Shown one piece after another: positions 1 to 7,838 of a stretch of 42,543 nt of DNA. Below the pieces are notes generated by a model. It saw only the letters and a list, made by a program, of their open reading frames with translations, was not told the DNA's origin and searched no databases. The position numbers and the translations under genes are program-made. The stretch comes from Candidatus Handelsmanbacteria bacterium (GTDB taxonomy: Bacteria > Latescibacterota > UBA2968 > UBA8231). Where the stretch lies: contig VGJS01000039.1 of the NCBI GenBank assembly GCA_016867395.1, positions 1 through 42,543 of the forward strand. Reading direction: 5' to 3'. Every line of letters begins with the position of its first letter. Position 1 is the first letter of the stretch.

Positions 1-1
1 G

Positions 2-1270
2 GGGATCTTCCTCACCGAAACCGTGACCCTGCTGCCCATCCCCTTCATCGACCTGACCGTGCCGATGCGGGCATTGATGCCGGCCGGGATCATGGGGGTG
101 GCCACGGATCTGGGGCACGTGCTCATCGGCTTCGTGCTGCCCTTCTGGATCGTCCTGGGCAGTTGCGCCGCCTCGCTGCTGGTCAACCTGGTGGCCAACC
201 CGCTGCTCTACAGCGCCGGGGTGCTGCACACCTGGGAGCCGGGCATGTCGGCCATCCCCACGGTGATCTCCAATTCCTTTGATTTTTGGCTGAGCTTCTC
301 CATCGGCGGGGCGGTGCTGGTGGCGCTGATGGGCTTCTGGATGGTGGGCAGCACCCTGGCCAAGATGCGCGCGGTGCGGCGCGAGGGGGCGGACACCGGG
401 CCGCCACCGGGCCGGGGCGATATCGCCATCTACAAGGCGCTGGGGATCTGGGCCTGCAGCACCACCCTCTTCGTGTTGCTGGTCAGCCAGTTGGTGCCGG
501 AATTCCCCTGGTGGATCAGCGCCTTCTTCGGCTTTGTCTGCACCCCGGTCTTTTCCTACATCGGGGCGCGGATGATCGGCCTGACCGGCAGCCCCCAGGG
601 CTCGTCCTTCCCCTATCTGCGCGAAGGGTCGTTCTATCTGTCGGGGTACCAGGGGGCGGCGGTGTGGTTCGCGCCCATCCCTCTCTTCGATTCGAGCGGC
701 GAGGTGGCGGCCTTCAAGCAGTTGGAACTGACCCGCACCCATTTCGGCAGCGTGGTCAAACTGGCCGCGGTGGCCATGCTGATCATGTTCGTGTGCAGCT
801 TCATCTTCTGGTCCTTCATCTGGAAGCTGGGGCCCATCCCCTCCTCGACCTATCCCTTCGTGCAGAAGTTCTGGCCCTTCCACGCCACCATGCAAAGCTT
901 CTGGGTCAAGTCCACCTTGCCCGAGGCCGGCGGGCAAAGCCTGATCCAGGGCATCGTGCGGGGGGACTACGTGCTGGTGGGTTTCCTGGGCAGTTGTGGG
1001 GTGTGGGGTCTGGTCTCGCTTTTGCGGGCGCCCATCACCCTCTTCTACGGCTTCGTCGGCGGCCTGGGGGCCTGGCCCCACTTCTCCATGCTCAACCTGG
1101 CCGGCGCCCTTTTGGGCCGCTATTACTTTGAACGCCGCTTCGGCGAGGCGCGCTGGCGGGTCTACACCCCCATCCTGCTGGCCGGCTACTCCTGCGGCAT
1201 GGGATTGGTGGGCATGAGTTCCATCGCCGTGGCCCTAATCTCCAAGGCGGTGTCGAGCATCGTGTTCTGA
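2..1270 (+). CDS. OPT-like polytopic membrane transporter, C-terminal part (5' end outside window)
   Basis: The reading frame is open from base 2, so the gene begins upstream; the first in-window start (GTG at 23) is probably internal. The 423 visible residues form a multi-spanning membrane protein with many strongly hydrophobic segments and Gly/Pro/Trp-rich loops. The central segment with YIGARMIGLTGSP and a following loop resembles oligopeptide-transporter (OPT) superfamily proteins, and similar proteins recur beside sugar-catabolism genes in uncultured bacteria. Substrate cannot be read from the sequence. It converges on a minus-strand catabolic operon that ends 36 bp downstream. The family call is recognition by eye; a DUF6785-type membrane protein is the main alternative. 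Confidence 0.6.
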   Translation, partial: GIFLTETVTLLPIPFIDLTVPMRALMPAGIMGVATDLGHVLIGFVLPFWIVLGSCAASLLVNLVANPLLYSAGVLHTWEPGMSAIPTVISNSFDFWLSFSIGGAVLVALMGFWMVGSTLAKMRAVRREGADTGPPPGRGDIAIYKALGIWACSTTLFVLLVSQLVPEFPWWISAFFGFVCTPVFSYIGARMIGLTGSPQGSSFPYLREGSFYLSGYQGAAVWFAPIPLFDSSGEVAAFKQLELTRTHFGSVVKLAAVAMLIMFVCSFIFWSFIWKLGPIPSSTYPFVQKFWPFHATMQSFWVKSTLPEAGGQSLIQGIVRGDYVLVGFLGSCGVWGLVSLLRAPITLFYGFVGGLGAWPHFSMLNLAGALLGRYYFERRFGEARWRVYTPILLAGYSCGMGLVGMSSIAVALISKAVSSIVF

Positions 1271-1295
1271 GGGGCGGCCCCGCCCCTGCTTTTAC
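1270..1295. terminator. Possible short GC-rich terminator hairpin
   Basis: An 8-base GC-rich inverted repeat (AGGGGCGG / CCGCCCCT) starts at the last base of the transporter stop codon and is followed by GCTTTTACC. It lies between two convergent genes. The loop is very small unless some pairs open and the T tract is short, so this is only a candidate. Confidence 0.4.
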
Positions 1296-1305
1296 CCCCC
1301 CGCCG

Positions 1306-1810
1306 TCATTTTCTCCAACGCGATATCGCCTTGAGCGCGGCCTGGGCCGAGTCCTCGTCCCCGATGCCCGAGACGGTGAGCCAGGCGCCCTCGGGCCGCA
1401 GGGCGGCGAAGAGCTGGTGCAGTTCGGCGGCGGGCACGCCGATCCAGAAACCCTTGCCGGCCTCCTGGATGCGCCGGTACATCGGCACCCAGTCGGCCCA
1501 GTGGTCATGGCCGGCGCCGGCCACCCACTGGATGGCGTGGATCTGGGGCAATTCCAGCAGGGTGTCGAGGTAGCGCAGGGCCTGGGGGCCGTCGAGGGGG
1601 TAGATGCAGTGGTCCATGTGGCTGCACTCGCGCACAATGCCGGGCAAAAAGATCTCGGCGAAGAGCTGGTCCGAGAGCATGCAGGAAAAATCGTTGGAAG
1701 GGATGTGGTACCTGCCCCGGCAGGTGGCCGGCAGCCACGAGGTGCTGGGTGTCCCACCAGGCCTCGTAGCGGTCCATCACCTGTTCGTAATCCGGCTTGA
1801 GCGCGAACAT
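1306..1810 (-). pseudogene. UroD-family (methyltransferase-like) gene with a large internal deletion and frame change
   Basis: The ATG at 1810 opens a frame reading MFALKPDYEQVMDRYEAWW, a typical N-terminus for the uroporphyrinogen-decarboxylase-like proteins of this kind of bacterium. Shortly afterwards (about 1725-1750) homology passes to another frame that reads GRYHIPSNDFSCMLSDQLF and continues to the stop at 1306, a typical C-terminal third of the same family. Only about 165 residues remain, where members usually have about 340-380, so some 200 central residues are missing. The remnant begins 7 bp after the PIG-L gene and looks like the last gene of that operon. Members of this superfamily act as decarboxylases or corrinoid-linked methyltransferases; this copy should be inactive. 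Confidence 0.72.
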
Positions 1811-1817
1811 ACGCACC

Positions 1818-2729
1818 TCACTTGAGCGGGCGGGCGTGGGCGTCGATGTAGGCTTGGATCTCCTCGCCGGTGGCAAAGCCGTAGACGCTGCCGGCGGGGC
1901 CGACGTGGTAGAAGGGCTCGGCGTACTGCACCCCGTACTGCTGGCCCAGTTCGCGGGCGGCGGTGCAGCAGAAGAGGCGGATGTACTCGCGGTCGGCGGT
2001 GTCGTCGTCCGCTCCCAGTTCGGGCAGGTGCAGGCCCTGTGCGGCCAGGCGGGCCTTGAGGCGCGAGCCTTGGCTGCCGGCCGGGCCCTGGGCCTGGTTG
2101 ACGCGGTTGGCTTCTATGCGCTGCTCGATGAAGTCGCTGATATCCACCACCCGGTTGTAGGGCTGGCCGGGGCGGGCGGTCCAGTAGTATTTCTCCTTCA
2201 CGTAGTAGGGCATGACCCCGGCGGCGAGGTGCTCGGGGTAGTCCTTGGGGTTGCCGGCCATCCAGCAGGCTGCCTCCACCGCCTGGGCGGTGACATAGTG
2301 GTCGGGGTTCTCCTCGCCGTGGCCCCAGGGGTTGAAGGTGAAGATGGTGTCGATCTTGAGGGCGCGGATGAGGAAGATCATGCGGGCGCGGATCTCCACC
2401 GCCGGGGCCTCGTCCATTAGGTGGTTGCGATAGCCCAGATAAAAGGTCTGTTTGAAACCCATGACCCTGGCCAGGGCTTCGACGTCGCGCTCGTTGGCCA
2501 GGATGGTTTCCCCGAAACTGGGGGTGGGGCCGCACTTCTCGTCGTTGGTCACCTGGATGAGGTACGCGGTATAGCCCTCGTCGATGAGCTTGGCGATGGT
2601 GCCCGAGCTGTAGATGGGCATGTCGTCGGAGTGGGGCTGGATGGCGGCCAGGACCTTGCCCTGGTGGGGCCGGCCCGGGGCGCGGCGCTCGACGTGGATC
2701 TCGCCTTTGGGAGTGGCTTTGGGATTCAT
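1818..2729 (-). CDS. PIG-L/LmbE-family N-deacetylase
   Basis: A 303-residue protein with the PIG-L zinc motif PHSDD near residues 32-36 and a later DHYVTAQA segment that matches the family's third metal ligand. These enzymes remove acetyl groups from N-acetylglucosamine-type sugars or related amides. Its ATG overlaps the stop of the upstream toroid-enzyme gene (ATGA), so the two are probably translationally coupled. The setting next to a polysaccharide-lyase-like protein suggests it deacetylates a sugar released from a polymer; the exact substrate is unknown. Confidence 0.88.
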   Translation of the reverse strand: MNPKATPKGEIHVERRAPGRPHQGKVLAAIQPHSDDMPIYSSGTIAKLIDEGYTAYLIQVTNDEKCGPTPSFGETILANERDVEALARVMGFKQTFYLGYRNHLMDEAPAVEIRARMIFLIRALKIDTIFTFNPWGHGEENPDHYVTAQAVEAACWMAGNPKDYPEHLAAGVMPYYVKEKYYWTARPGQPYNRVVDISDFIEQRIEANRVNQAQGPAGSQGSRLKARLAAQGLHLPELGADDDTADREYIRLFCCTAARELGQQYGVQYAEPFYHVGPAGSVYGFATGEEIQAYIDAHARPLK

Positions 2730-4381
2730 CTCAGCGGGGGTCCTATAAGAGTGGGGGCGTGGAGTTCGAGGGTGATCAGGCCGTGGCGGTCGGGGATCAT
2801 CGTCACCAGCGGCAGCTTCTTGGGCGCCGGGTCAGCCATAGGCAGTTTGCCGTAACCCACGGAGAGCTGGGTGGTGAAGCCGGCCGGGTCGAGGGTCTGC
2901 ATGGCGCCGGCCTGCACCTGCAACTGCACTTGATCCCATTTCAGGTTATCGCCATCCACCGTGGGGCAGGTGTGGCTCCACCACTGCCAGGGGCCGGGGA
3001 CGCGCCGCACCAGGCGCAGGGTGCGCGAGGGACGGTGCAAGGTGAGGTCCAGCGAGCGGCCCTCGGGGCCGGCACAGCGGATGCGGGCCATGTCCCCGCT
3101 GTCCTCTACAACCTCGATGGCCAGGCCGGCGGGGGGCTCGCGCCAGGCGATGGGTTCGACCAGCAGAGTCTGGCCGCCGGCGTGCACCACCACCTCCCCC
3201 TTGCGCACCCCCACCAGCAGGTCGCCCGGTTCCCACGACACCCGCAGGTACGCCTCGTCCACCGAGGGGAAGTGGTAGGAGAGCGGCGCCTCCTCCACCT
3301 GGGCCGGCAGCTCGGGATCGCACCACAGGTAGGCGTACCCGCCCAATGAAAAGCGCAGCACCTCGCCGTGCGGGGTGACGTAGCGGGTATGCTGCAGGGC
3401 GCCCAGGGACTGGTCCCATTGGGCCAGATGCTGCAGCAGGGGCCGGCGGTACTGGCGGGCCAGGGCCAGGAGCACCGGGGCGTAGTAGTCGAGCTGGCCG
3501 TAGCTGGGCTCGAGGATCACGCTCTGATGGTCCTGGTCGTGGCCGGGCTCTTTGTACGCGGCCACCCCGGCCAGGGCCAGGTCGGCGCGCATGTATGGTG
3601 CGTACTGGCCGAAGAGGTCGCGGCCAGTGACCCGGCGCAGGGCATCCATGAAGAAGAGTCGGTACTGCATCGTCGAGGCCCAGAAGGTGGCGCCTTCGAC
3701 CTGGGCTCCGTCGGCGGCCAGGCCCAGGGGCAGCAGGTGCTCTTCGAATTTCTTCGTCGCTGCCTCCAGCCAGACCTCGGCTTCGGGTGCCTCGTCCAGG
3801 AGGGCCAGGGCTGCCACTCCGAAGGAACTCCACTCCACCACGGCATGGTGGGTGTGGAACTGGGGGCCGGCAATGGCCGGGGTGGAGAAGTAGTGCGCCC
3901 AGTAGTTCTGGCAGATACGCGCCAGGGTCTGGCGGATCTCCTCGCGTTCGGCGGGCTCGAAGCGCTCCCAGACCAGGTCGTACCCGGTGGCGATGGCCTT
4001 GAGCAGGCGCGAGACCGCGTACGCCTTGCCCCCGTCCGGGGCTTCCTCCCCTTCGGCGCTCCAGGCCCGGCAACTGGCCAGGGTCCACTGGCGGGCCGCC
4101 TCCCCGTACTCCGCTGCTCCGCTCAGCGCATAGGCGAAAGCCAAATGCTCGGCGATGGCCAGGTCCCCCATGATGGCGTAGAAGCGGTCGTAGAGGTTCT
4201 CGTAGATCGGGTCGGGCGCGATGGGGGCGATGCGCTCCCGGCGGGGTGTCTGGGTTAGGCACCATTGGGCTGAGTCTTCCAGGTTTTTCCAGATGTGCGC
4301 GTGCAGTCCCTGGCTGCGCAGGCCACGCAGGCGGGGCAGGTCGGCGGGGGTGCAGTAGAGGCGGGGATGGGGGGCGGTCAT
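2726..4381 (-). CDS. Heparinase II/III-like or DUF4962-type alpha/alpha-toroid enzyme
   Basis: About 551 residues from ATG 4381 (MTAPHPRLYC). A TTG 60 bases further upstream in the same frame is less likely because the upstream residues do not resemble a domain. The N-terminal two thirds are helical, with toroid-type motifs such as HTHHAVVEWSSFG, GATFWAST and HQSVILEPSYG; the C-terminal third is beta-rich. This layout is that of heparinase/alginate-lyase-like polysaccharide lyases and related DUF4962 proteins. No clear export signal is visible, so it may be cytoplasmic. It is the first gene of a minus-strand operon with the PIG-L deacetylase, in keeping with breakdown of an acetylated or uronic sugar polymer, which is inference. 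Confidence 0.65.
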   Translation of the reverse strand: MTAPHPRLYCTPADLPRLRGLRSQGLHAHIWKNLEDSAQWCLTQTPRRERIAPIAPDPIYENLYDRFYAIMGDLAIAEHLAFAYALSGAAEYGEAARQWTLASCRAWSAEGEEAPDGGKAYAVSRLLKAIATGYDLVWERFEPAEREEIRQTLARICQNYWAHYFSTPAIAGPQFHTHHAVVEWSSFGVAALALLDEAPEAEVWLEAATKKFEEHLLPLGLAADGAQVEGATFWASTMQYRLFFMDALRRVTGRDLFGQYAPYMRADLALAGVAAYKEPGHDQDHQSVILEPSYGQLDYYAPVLLALARQYRRPLLQHLAQWDQSLGALQHTRYVTPHGEVLRFSLGGYAYLWCDPELPAQVEEAPLSYHFPSVDEAYLRVSWEPGDLLVGVRKGEVVVHAGGQTLLVEPIAWREPPAGLAIEVVEDSGDMARIRCAGPEGRSLDLTLHRPSRTLRLVRRVPGPWQWWSHTCPTVDGDNLKWDQVQLQVQAGAMQTLDPAGFTTQLSVGYGKLPMADPAPKKLPLVTMIPDRHGLITLELHAPTLIGPPLR

Positions 4382-4534
4382 GGGGTCATCTTGTCGGGGG
4401 TAAGGAGGGAGCGGAGGTGCCCTGGGGCTTAAGGTAGGCAAACCCCAGAACTAGGCAAAGAGTAGATCAGTATCGCCAAAGAGGCCAGCCGGCGATGCTC
4501 TCGAAGCACTTCTGGGCGCGGAATATTCGGGCTC

Positions 4535-4570
4535 TTGCTGATTAGAAATTCCATTTCTATATTGTCATAA
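4535..4570 (+). promoter_or_regulatory. Candidate promoter with dyad operator for the DUF4143 ATPase; mRNA possibly leaderless
   Basis: TTGCTG (4535-4540) and TATATT (4558-4563) are separated by 17 bp, and the expected transcription start about 7 bp later falls on or next to the ATG at 4570. A perfect 7-bp dyad (TAGAAAT, TCC, ATTTCTA; 4543-4559) fills the spacer and overlaps the -10 element. The stretch is much richer in A+T than its surroundings. This is a pattern match only. The rest of the 188-bp divergent gap (4382-4534) shows nothing else clear. Confidence 0.45.
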
Positions 4571-5727
4571 TGATTTCCCGTGCTGTGCGCTCCCTCATCG
4601 CCACCCTCGCTACCCAGTTCCCGGCAATCCTGATCCTGGGTCCCCGCCAATGCGGCAAGACCACCCTGGCCCGGCACTCCATCGAGGGGACCTACTTCGA
4701 CCTGGAAAGGCCTTCCGACTACCAGGTCTTTGCCGCCGACCCCGAACTGGCCCTCAGCCGCATCGGGGGACCTTTGGTGCTGGACGAGGCGCAGAGGATT
4801 CCCGCACTCTTCGCGGTCCTGCGCTCCTTCATCGACCAGGAACGCAGCCAGACCGGCCGGTTCTATCTGCTCGGTTCCGTAAACCCGGCGCTGGTTCGCC
4901 AGGTGTCCGACAGCCTGGCCGGCAGGGTGGCTGTCGCCGAACTCACCCCCTTCCTCTACCCCGAAGTCACCGACCAAATCACCGACCTGGGCGAGTACTG
5001 GCTGCGGGGGGGCTTTCCCGATGCCTGCCTGGAGGCCGATGCCCAGCGCCGGCTGCGCTGGCACGAGCAGTATGTCCAGGCCCTGGTCGAACGTGACCTG
5101 GCCGGCTACGGGCTGCGGACCTCTTCCTTTGAGATGCGGCGCTTCCTGGGCATGCTGGCGCACCTGCACGGAGGCCTGCTCAACGCCTCTGAGCTGGGGC
5201 GTTCGCTGGGGGTCACCTACCACACGGTGGGGCATTATCTCGACCTCCTCGAAGGGCACTTCCTCATCCGCCGCCTGCAGCCGTGGGCTGCGAACCTGGG
5301 CAAACGCCTGGTAAAGACCCCCAAGGTCTACGTGCGGGACAGCGGCCTGCTCCACTACCTGCTGGGCATCCGCGAGGAGCGCGATCTGTTGCAGTCGCCC
5401 CGCCGCAGCGCCAGTTGGGAAGGCTACCTGGTGGAGCAGCTCATCACCCTGGAGAAACTGCGCCACGCCGCCAGCCAGTTCTGGTTCTACCGCACGCGCA
5501 CCGGCGTCGAGATCGATCTGATCGTGGAGCGGGGCGGGCGCCGAATCGGCTACGAGTTCAAGTGCGCTGCCTCGGTCAGCCGGTCAGATGCCTCCGGGCT
5601 CATCGCCGGCCTGGCTGACGGCGTCGTCACCGAGGGTTTCGTGGTCCACTACGGCAACAGGCGTTATCCGCTGGCCGCCGCCGTCGAGGCGCTACCTGCC
5701 GCCACGCTGTTGGCTGAGTACGCGTGA
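4570..5727 (+). CDS. DUF4143-family AAA+ ATPase
   Basis: A 385-residue protein with a P-loop GPRQCGKTT near residues 24-32, a Walker B VLDEAQ near 69-74, and a C-terminal DUF4143 region ending in a nuclease-like fold with RTRTGVEIDLIVE and YEFKCA. The fold is that of the ExeVK/PD-(D/E)XK type, but whether it cuts DNA is unknown. Members are sporadic, often solitary, and behave like mobile or defence-associated genes. No Shine-Dalgarno is visible before the ATG, which lies immediately after a good -10 element. The gene stands alone and is convergent with the ComM remnant across a shared terminator. Confidence 0.88.
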   Translation: MISRAVRSLIATLATQFPAILILGPRQCGKTTLARHSIEGTYFDLERPSDYQVFAADPELALSRIGGPLVLDEAQRIPALFAVLRSFIDQERSQTGRFYLLGSVNPALVRQVSDSLAGRVAVAELTPFLYPEVTDQITDLGEYWLRGGFPDACLEADAQRRLRWHEQYVQALVERDLAGYGLRTSSFEMRRFLGMLAHLHGGLLNASELGRSLGVTYHTVGHYLDLLEGHFLIRRLQPWAANLGKRLVKTPKVYVRDSGLLHYLLGIREERDLLQSPRRSASWEGYLVEQLITLEKLRHAASQFWFYRTRTGVEIDLIVERGGRRIGYEFKCAASVSRSDASGLIAGLADGVVTEGFVVHYGNRRYPLAAAVEALPAATLLAEYA

Positions 5728-5765
5728 GCGGGTCAGCACAGACACGCTGATCCAGGGAAACAGCA

Positions 5766-5793
5766 AGGCCCGGCAGGTTTCCCCGCCGGGCCT
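5766..5793. terminator. Bidirectional terminator hairpin between the DUF4143 gene and the comM remnant
   Basis: A perfect 9-bp GC stem (AGGCCCGGC / GCCGGGCCT) with a 10-base loop. TGCTGTTT follows on the minus strand and CGGTGTTTG on the plus strand. It lies between convergent genes and probably serves both. Confidence 0.65.
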
Positions 5794-5820
5794 CGGTGTT
5801 TGTGGTGCGGTGAAGCGGGA

Positions 5821-6267
5821 TTACTTGGCGAAGAGCATCTTCTGGACGGCGAAGTGCTCACCGGCCTGGAGGCGGTGGGTGCGCAGGCCCAGGGCCGCGG
5901 AGAGCACCCCGTGGACCGGGCGCAGGGCCCCGTCGAGGGAGAGTTCGCCCAGCAGGGCAAAGTCCGCCAGGCGCGGGGCGCGCACTTGGCCGGAGGCGGC
6001 CAGGATGCCCACGGCGATGGGCAGGTCGAAGGCCGAGCCCTCCTTGCGGATGTCGGCGGGAGCCAGGTTGACGGTGACGCGGCGGCGGGGCCACTCGTAC
6101 CCGGCGTTGCACAGGGCGGCCATGACTCGCTCCTTGCTCTCGCGCACCGCGCTGTCGGGCAGGCCGACCACGGTGAAGGAGGGCAGTTGGCGGTCGGTGT
6201 CCACCTCCACGTGGACCAGGTACGCGTCGATTCCCAGGGTCGCGGCGCTGAGCACTACTGCGGGCAT
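5821..6267 (-). pseudogene. comM: Truncated ComM (Mg-chelatase-like) N-terminal domain
   Basis: The 148 residues start like ComM/YifB: MPAVVLSAATLGIDAYLV, then FTVVGLPDSAVRESKERV, VTVNLAPADIRKEGSAFDLP and LLGELSLDGALRPV. This is the N-terminal ChlI-type domain only. ComM is about 500 residues and works as an AAA+ helicase on branched DNA during natural transformation; the whole ATPase and C-terminal part are absent. After the ALRPVHGVL segment the sequence leaves the family and ends in GEHFAVQKMLFAK just before a terminator, as if a deletion had joined it to another gene's 3' end. It may be expressed but cannot be a working ComM. Confidence 0.75.
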
Positions 6268-6297
6268 AGCGGGGTTCCGAAAGGGTGGCGGGCCACC

Positions 6298-6433
6298 AGG
6301 GCGTCAGGGAGCGACCCACTCCGGCCTTTCCCAAGGCGCGGACTTGCCGCTCTGCTCGCTTCGCGCCGCTCTCCCTTCAACCCCTCCCGCATCCTTCCCT
6401 TCCCTCCCACTCCCCGGGAAAGCCCTGCGGGGT
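6298..6433 (+). repeat. 136-bp dispersed repeat, copy 1
   Basis: Matches 38599-38734 at equal length. The shared left end reads GGGCGTCAGGG, then GCGACCCACTCCGG and CTTTCCC; the shared right end reads CTCCCCGGGAAAGCCCT and CGGGGT. A central CTCGCTTCGC is kept and the remainder of the middle varies. GGCCTTTCCC near the left end and GGGAAAGCCC near the right end are near-complementary, so a folded RNA or DNA element is possible. It lies between the comM remnant and the enolase-family gene. The remaining gap (6434-6648) holds a perfect TTGACA at 6576-6581 but no good -10. Confidence 0.75.
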
Positions 6434-6648
6434 CATCTCCCCGCCGCTGGTCAGTTGGCCGCGATAAACGCAAGAGCGATGCCAGTTGTCTTCCGAGGGG
6501 AAGGGCTGGCCCTCAGAGAAGGGAGTGTCACCAGAGGGCAACAGGAGTGTGAGGGCGACACCTCAGTTCTCCTGCTTGACATCCCGCCGCGAATGTGCCT
6601 TTGTTGCAGGGCGAGTTCTCCTCCTCACCCCAATCCCAATCCAATTCC

Positions 6649-7827
6649 ATGGCGACTATCCGACGCGTCGAGATCACCGAGTTCAACTTCGAGGTGCCCG
6701 ATCTGGGGCTGGAACAGGCCGCCGCCGGGGTGGGCAATATGGCCTACGTCAAAGGCAGCACATTTGCTGCCCGGCGCTTTGCCCTGCGTATCCACAGCGA
6801 CGATGGGGCCACGGGCGAGTACGTCACCCACTGGGTAGGCACCCCTTCCACGCTGGCCCAGGCCACCATGCTGGCCCCCCTGCTGATCGGCCGCGACCCG
6901 GACCACCGCGAGCAGATCTACGACGACCTCAAGCGCGAGATCCGCGCCTACGACCACATGGGGCACGGCCCCATCGACATCGCCCTGTGGGACCTGGCCG
7001 GCAAGAGGCACGGGATGTCGGTGACGGCCCTGCTGGGCGGGTACCGCCGGCGCCTTCCCACCTACGCCAGCACCTACCACGGCCAGACCGCCAAGGGCGG
7101 CCTCGACACCCCCGAGGCTTTCGCCGATTTTGCCCTGGCCTGCCGCGACGCCGGGTTTGCCGGCTTCAAGATCCACGGCTGGAACGACGGCAATATCGAG
7201 CGCGAGGTGAAGAACGTGCTGGGGGTGCGGAAGAAGGTGGGCGACGCCTGGAAGCTGATGGTGGACCCGGCCTGTCAGTTGCGCACCTGGACCGACGCGC
7301 TGATCCTGGGGCGGGCCTGCGACGAGGCGGGATACTTTTGGTACGAGGACCCCTATCGCGACGCGGCGGTGTCGGCGTACGGGCACCAGCGATTGCGCGA
7401 GAAGCTGGCCACCCCGCTTTTGGTCAGCGAGCACGTGCGGGGCCTGGAACAGAAGGCCAGCTTCCTGCTCCAGGGCGGCTGCGACATGATCCACGCCGAC
7501 CCCGAGTACGACCTGGGTATCACCGGGGTGATGAAGATCGCCCACTTCTGCGAGGGCGTGGGCCTCGATCTGCAGTTACATGCCTGCGGGCCGGCCCACC
7601 GCGCCTGCATGTCGGCCATCCGCAACACCCACCTGTACGAGATGGCGCTGATGGGCCCGGGCATGGCCAACATCGTGCCGCCGGTGTACACCTGCGGCTA
7701 TTCGGACCAGCCCCAGGATCTGGAGAAGGACGGCTGCGTGCCGGTGCCGCAGGGGCCAGGGCTGGGGGTCAGCTACGACTGGGAGTTCATCGCCGGCCAC
7801 CAGCTCAGTCAGCGGGTCTTTGGGTAA
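6649..7827 (+). CDS. Mandelate racemase/muconate-lactonizing (enolase superfamily) enzyme
   Basis: 392 residues from ATG 6649. An in-frame ATG at 6595 would add 18 low-complexity residues and is less likely. The N-terminal capping domain (about 1-130) is followed by a TIM barrel. Metal ligands are visible as D206 (MVDPA), E233 (WYEDP) and E261 (VSEH); D284 and H311 (QLHACGP) fit the Asp/His dyad. The second-strand base motif is K174-I-H176, where the commonest form is KxK. Most relatives dehydrate or racemise sugar acids. The product starts 11 bp before a SulP transporter gene, so the two may form an operon for an acid substrate; that pairing is inference. Confidence 0.85.
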   Translation: MATIRRVEITEFNFEVPDLGLEQAAAGVGNMAYVKGSTFAARRFALRIHSDDGATGEYVTHWVGTPSTLAQATMLAPLLIGRDPDHREQIYDDLKREIRAYDHMGHGPIDIALWDLAGKRHGMSVTALLGGYRRRLPTYASTYHGQTAKGGLDTPEAFADFALACRDAGFAGFKIHGWNDGNIEREVKNVLGVRKKVGDAWKLMVDPACQLRTWTDALILGRACDEAGYFWYEDPYRDAAVSAYGHQRLREKLATPLLVSEHVRGLEQKASFLLQGGCDMIHADPEYDLGITGVMKIAHFCEGVGLDLQLHACGPAHRACMSAIRNTHLYEMALMGPGMANIVPPVYTCGYSDQPQDLEKDGCVPVPQGPGLGVSYDWEFIAGHQLSQRVFG

Positions 7828-7838
7828 GGGAGGCGCCT

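Noticed and set aside
157..160. IKEA motif near residue 157-160 of the DapA-like protein (gene at 36610-37539; these are residue numbers) as the catalytic Lys
   Set aside because: It lies about 10 residues too close to the Tyr position; the NxxxVC segment aligns better with the family's NIIGIK.
6576..6581. Perfect TTGACA before the enolase-family gene
   Set aside because: No acceptable -10 element at 16-18 bp, so not called as a promoter.
6486..7838. Extension of the SulP frame upstream through the enolase gene, suggesting a giant fusion
   Set aside because: The upstream part is Arg/Gly/Pro-rich shadow of the enolase-family gene; a GTG with a good ribosome site at 7839 starts the transporter.
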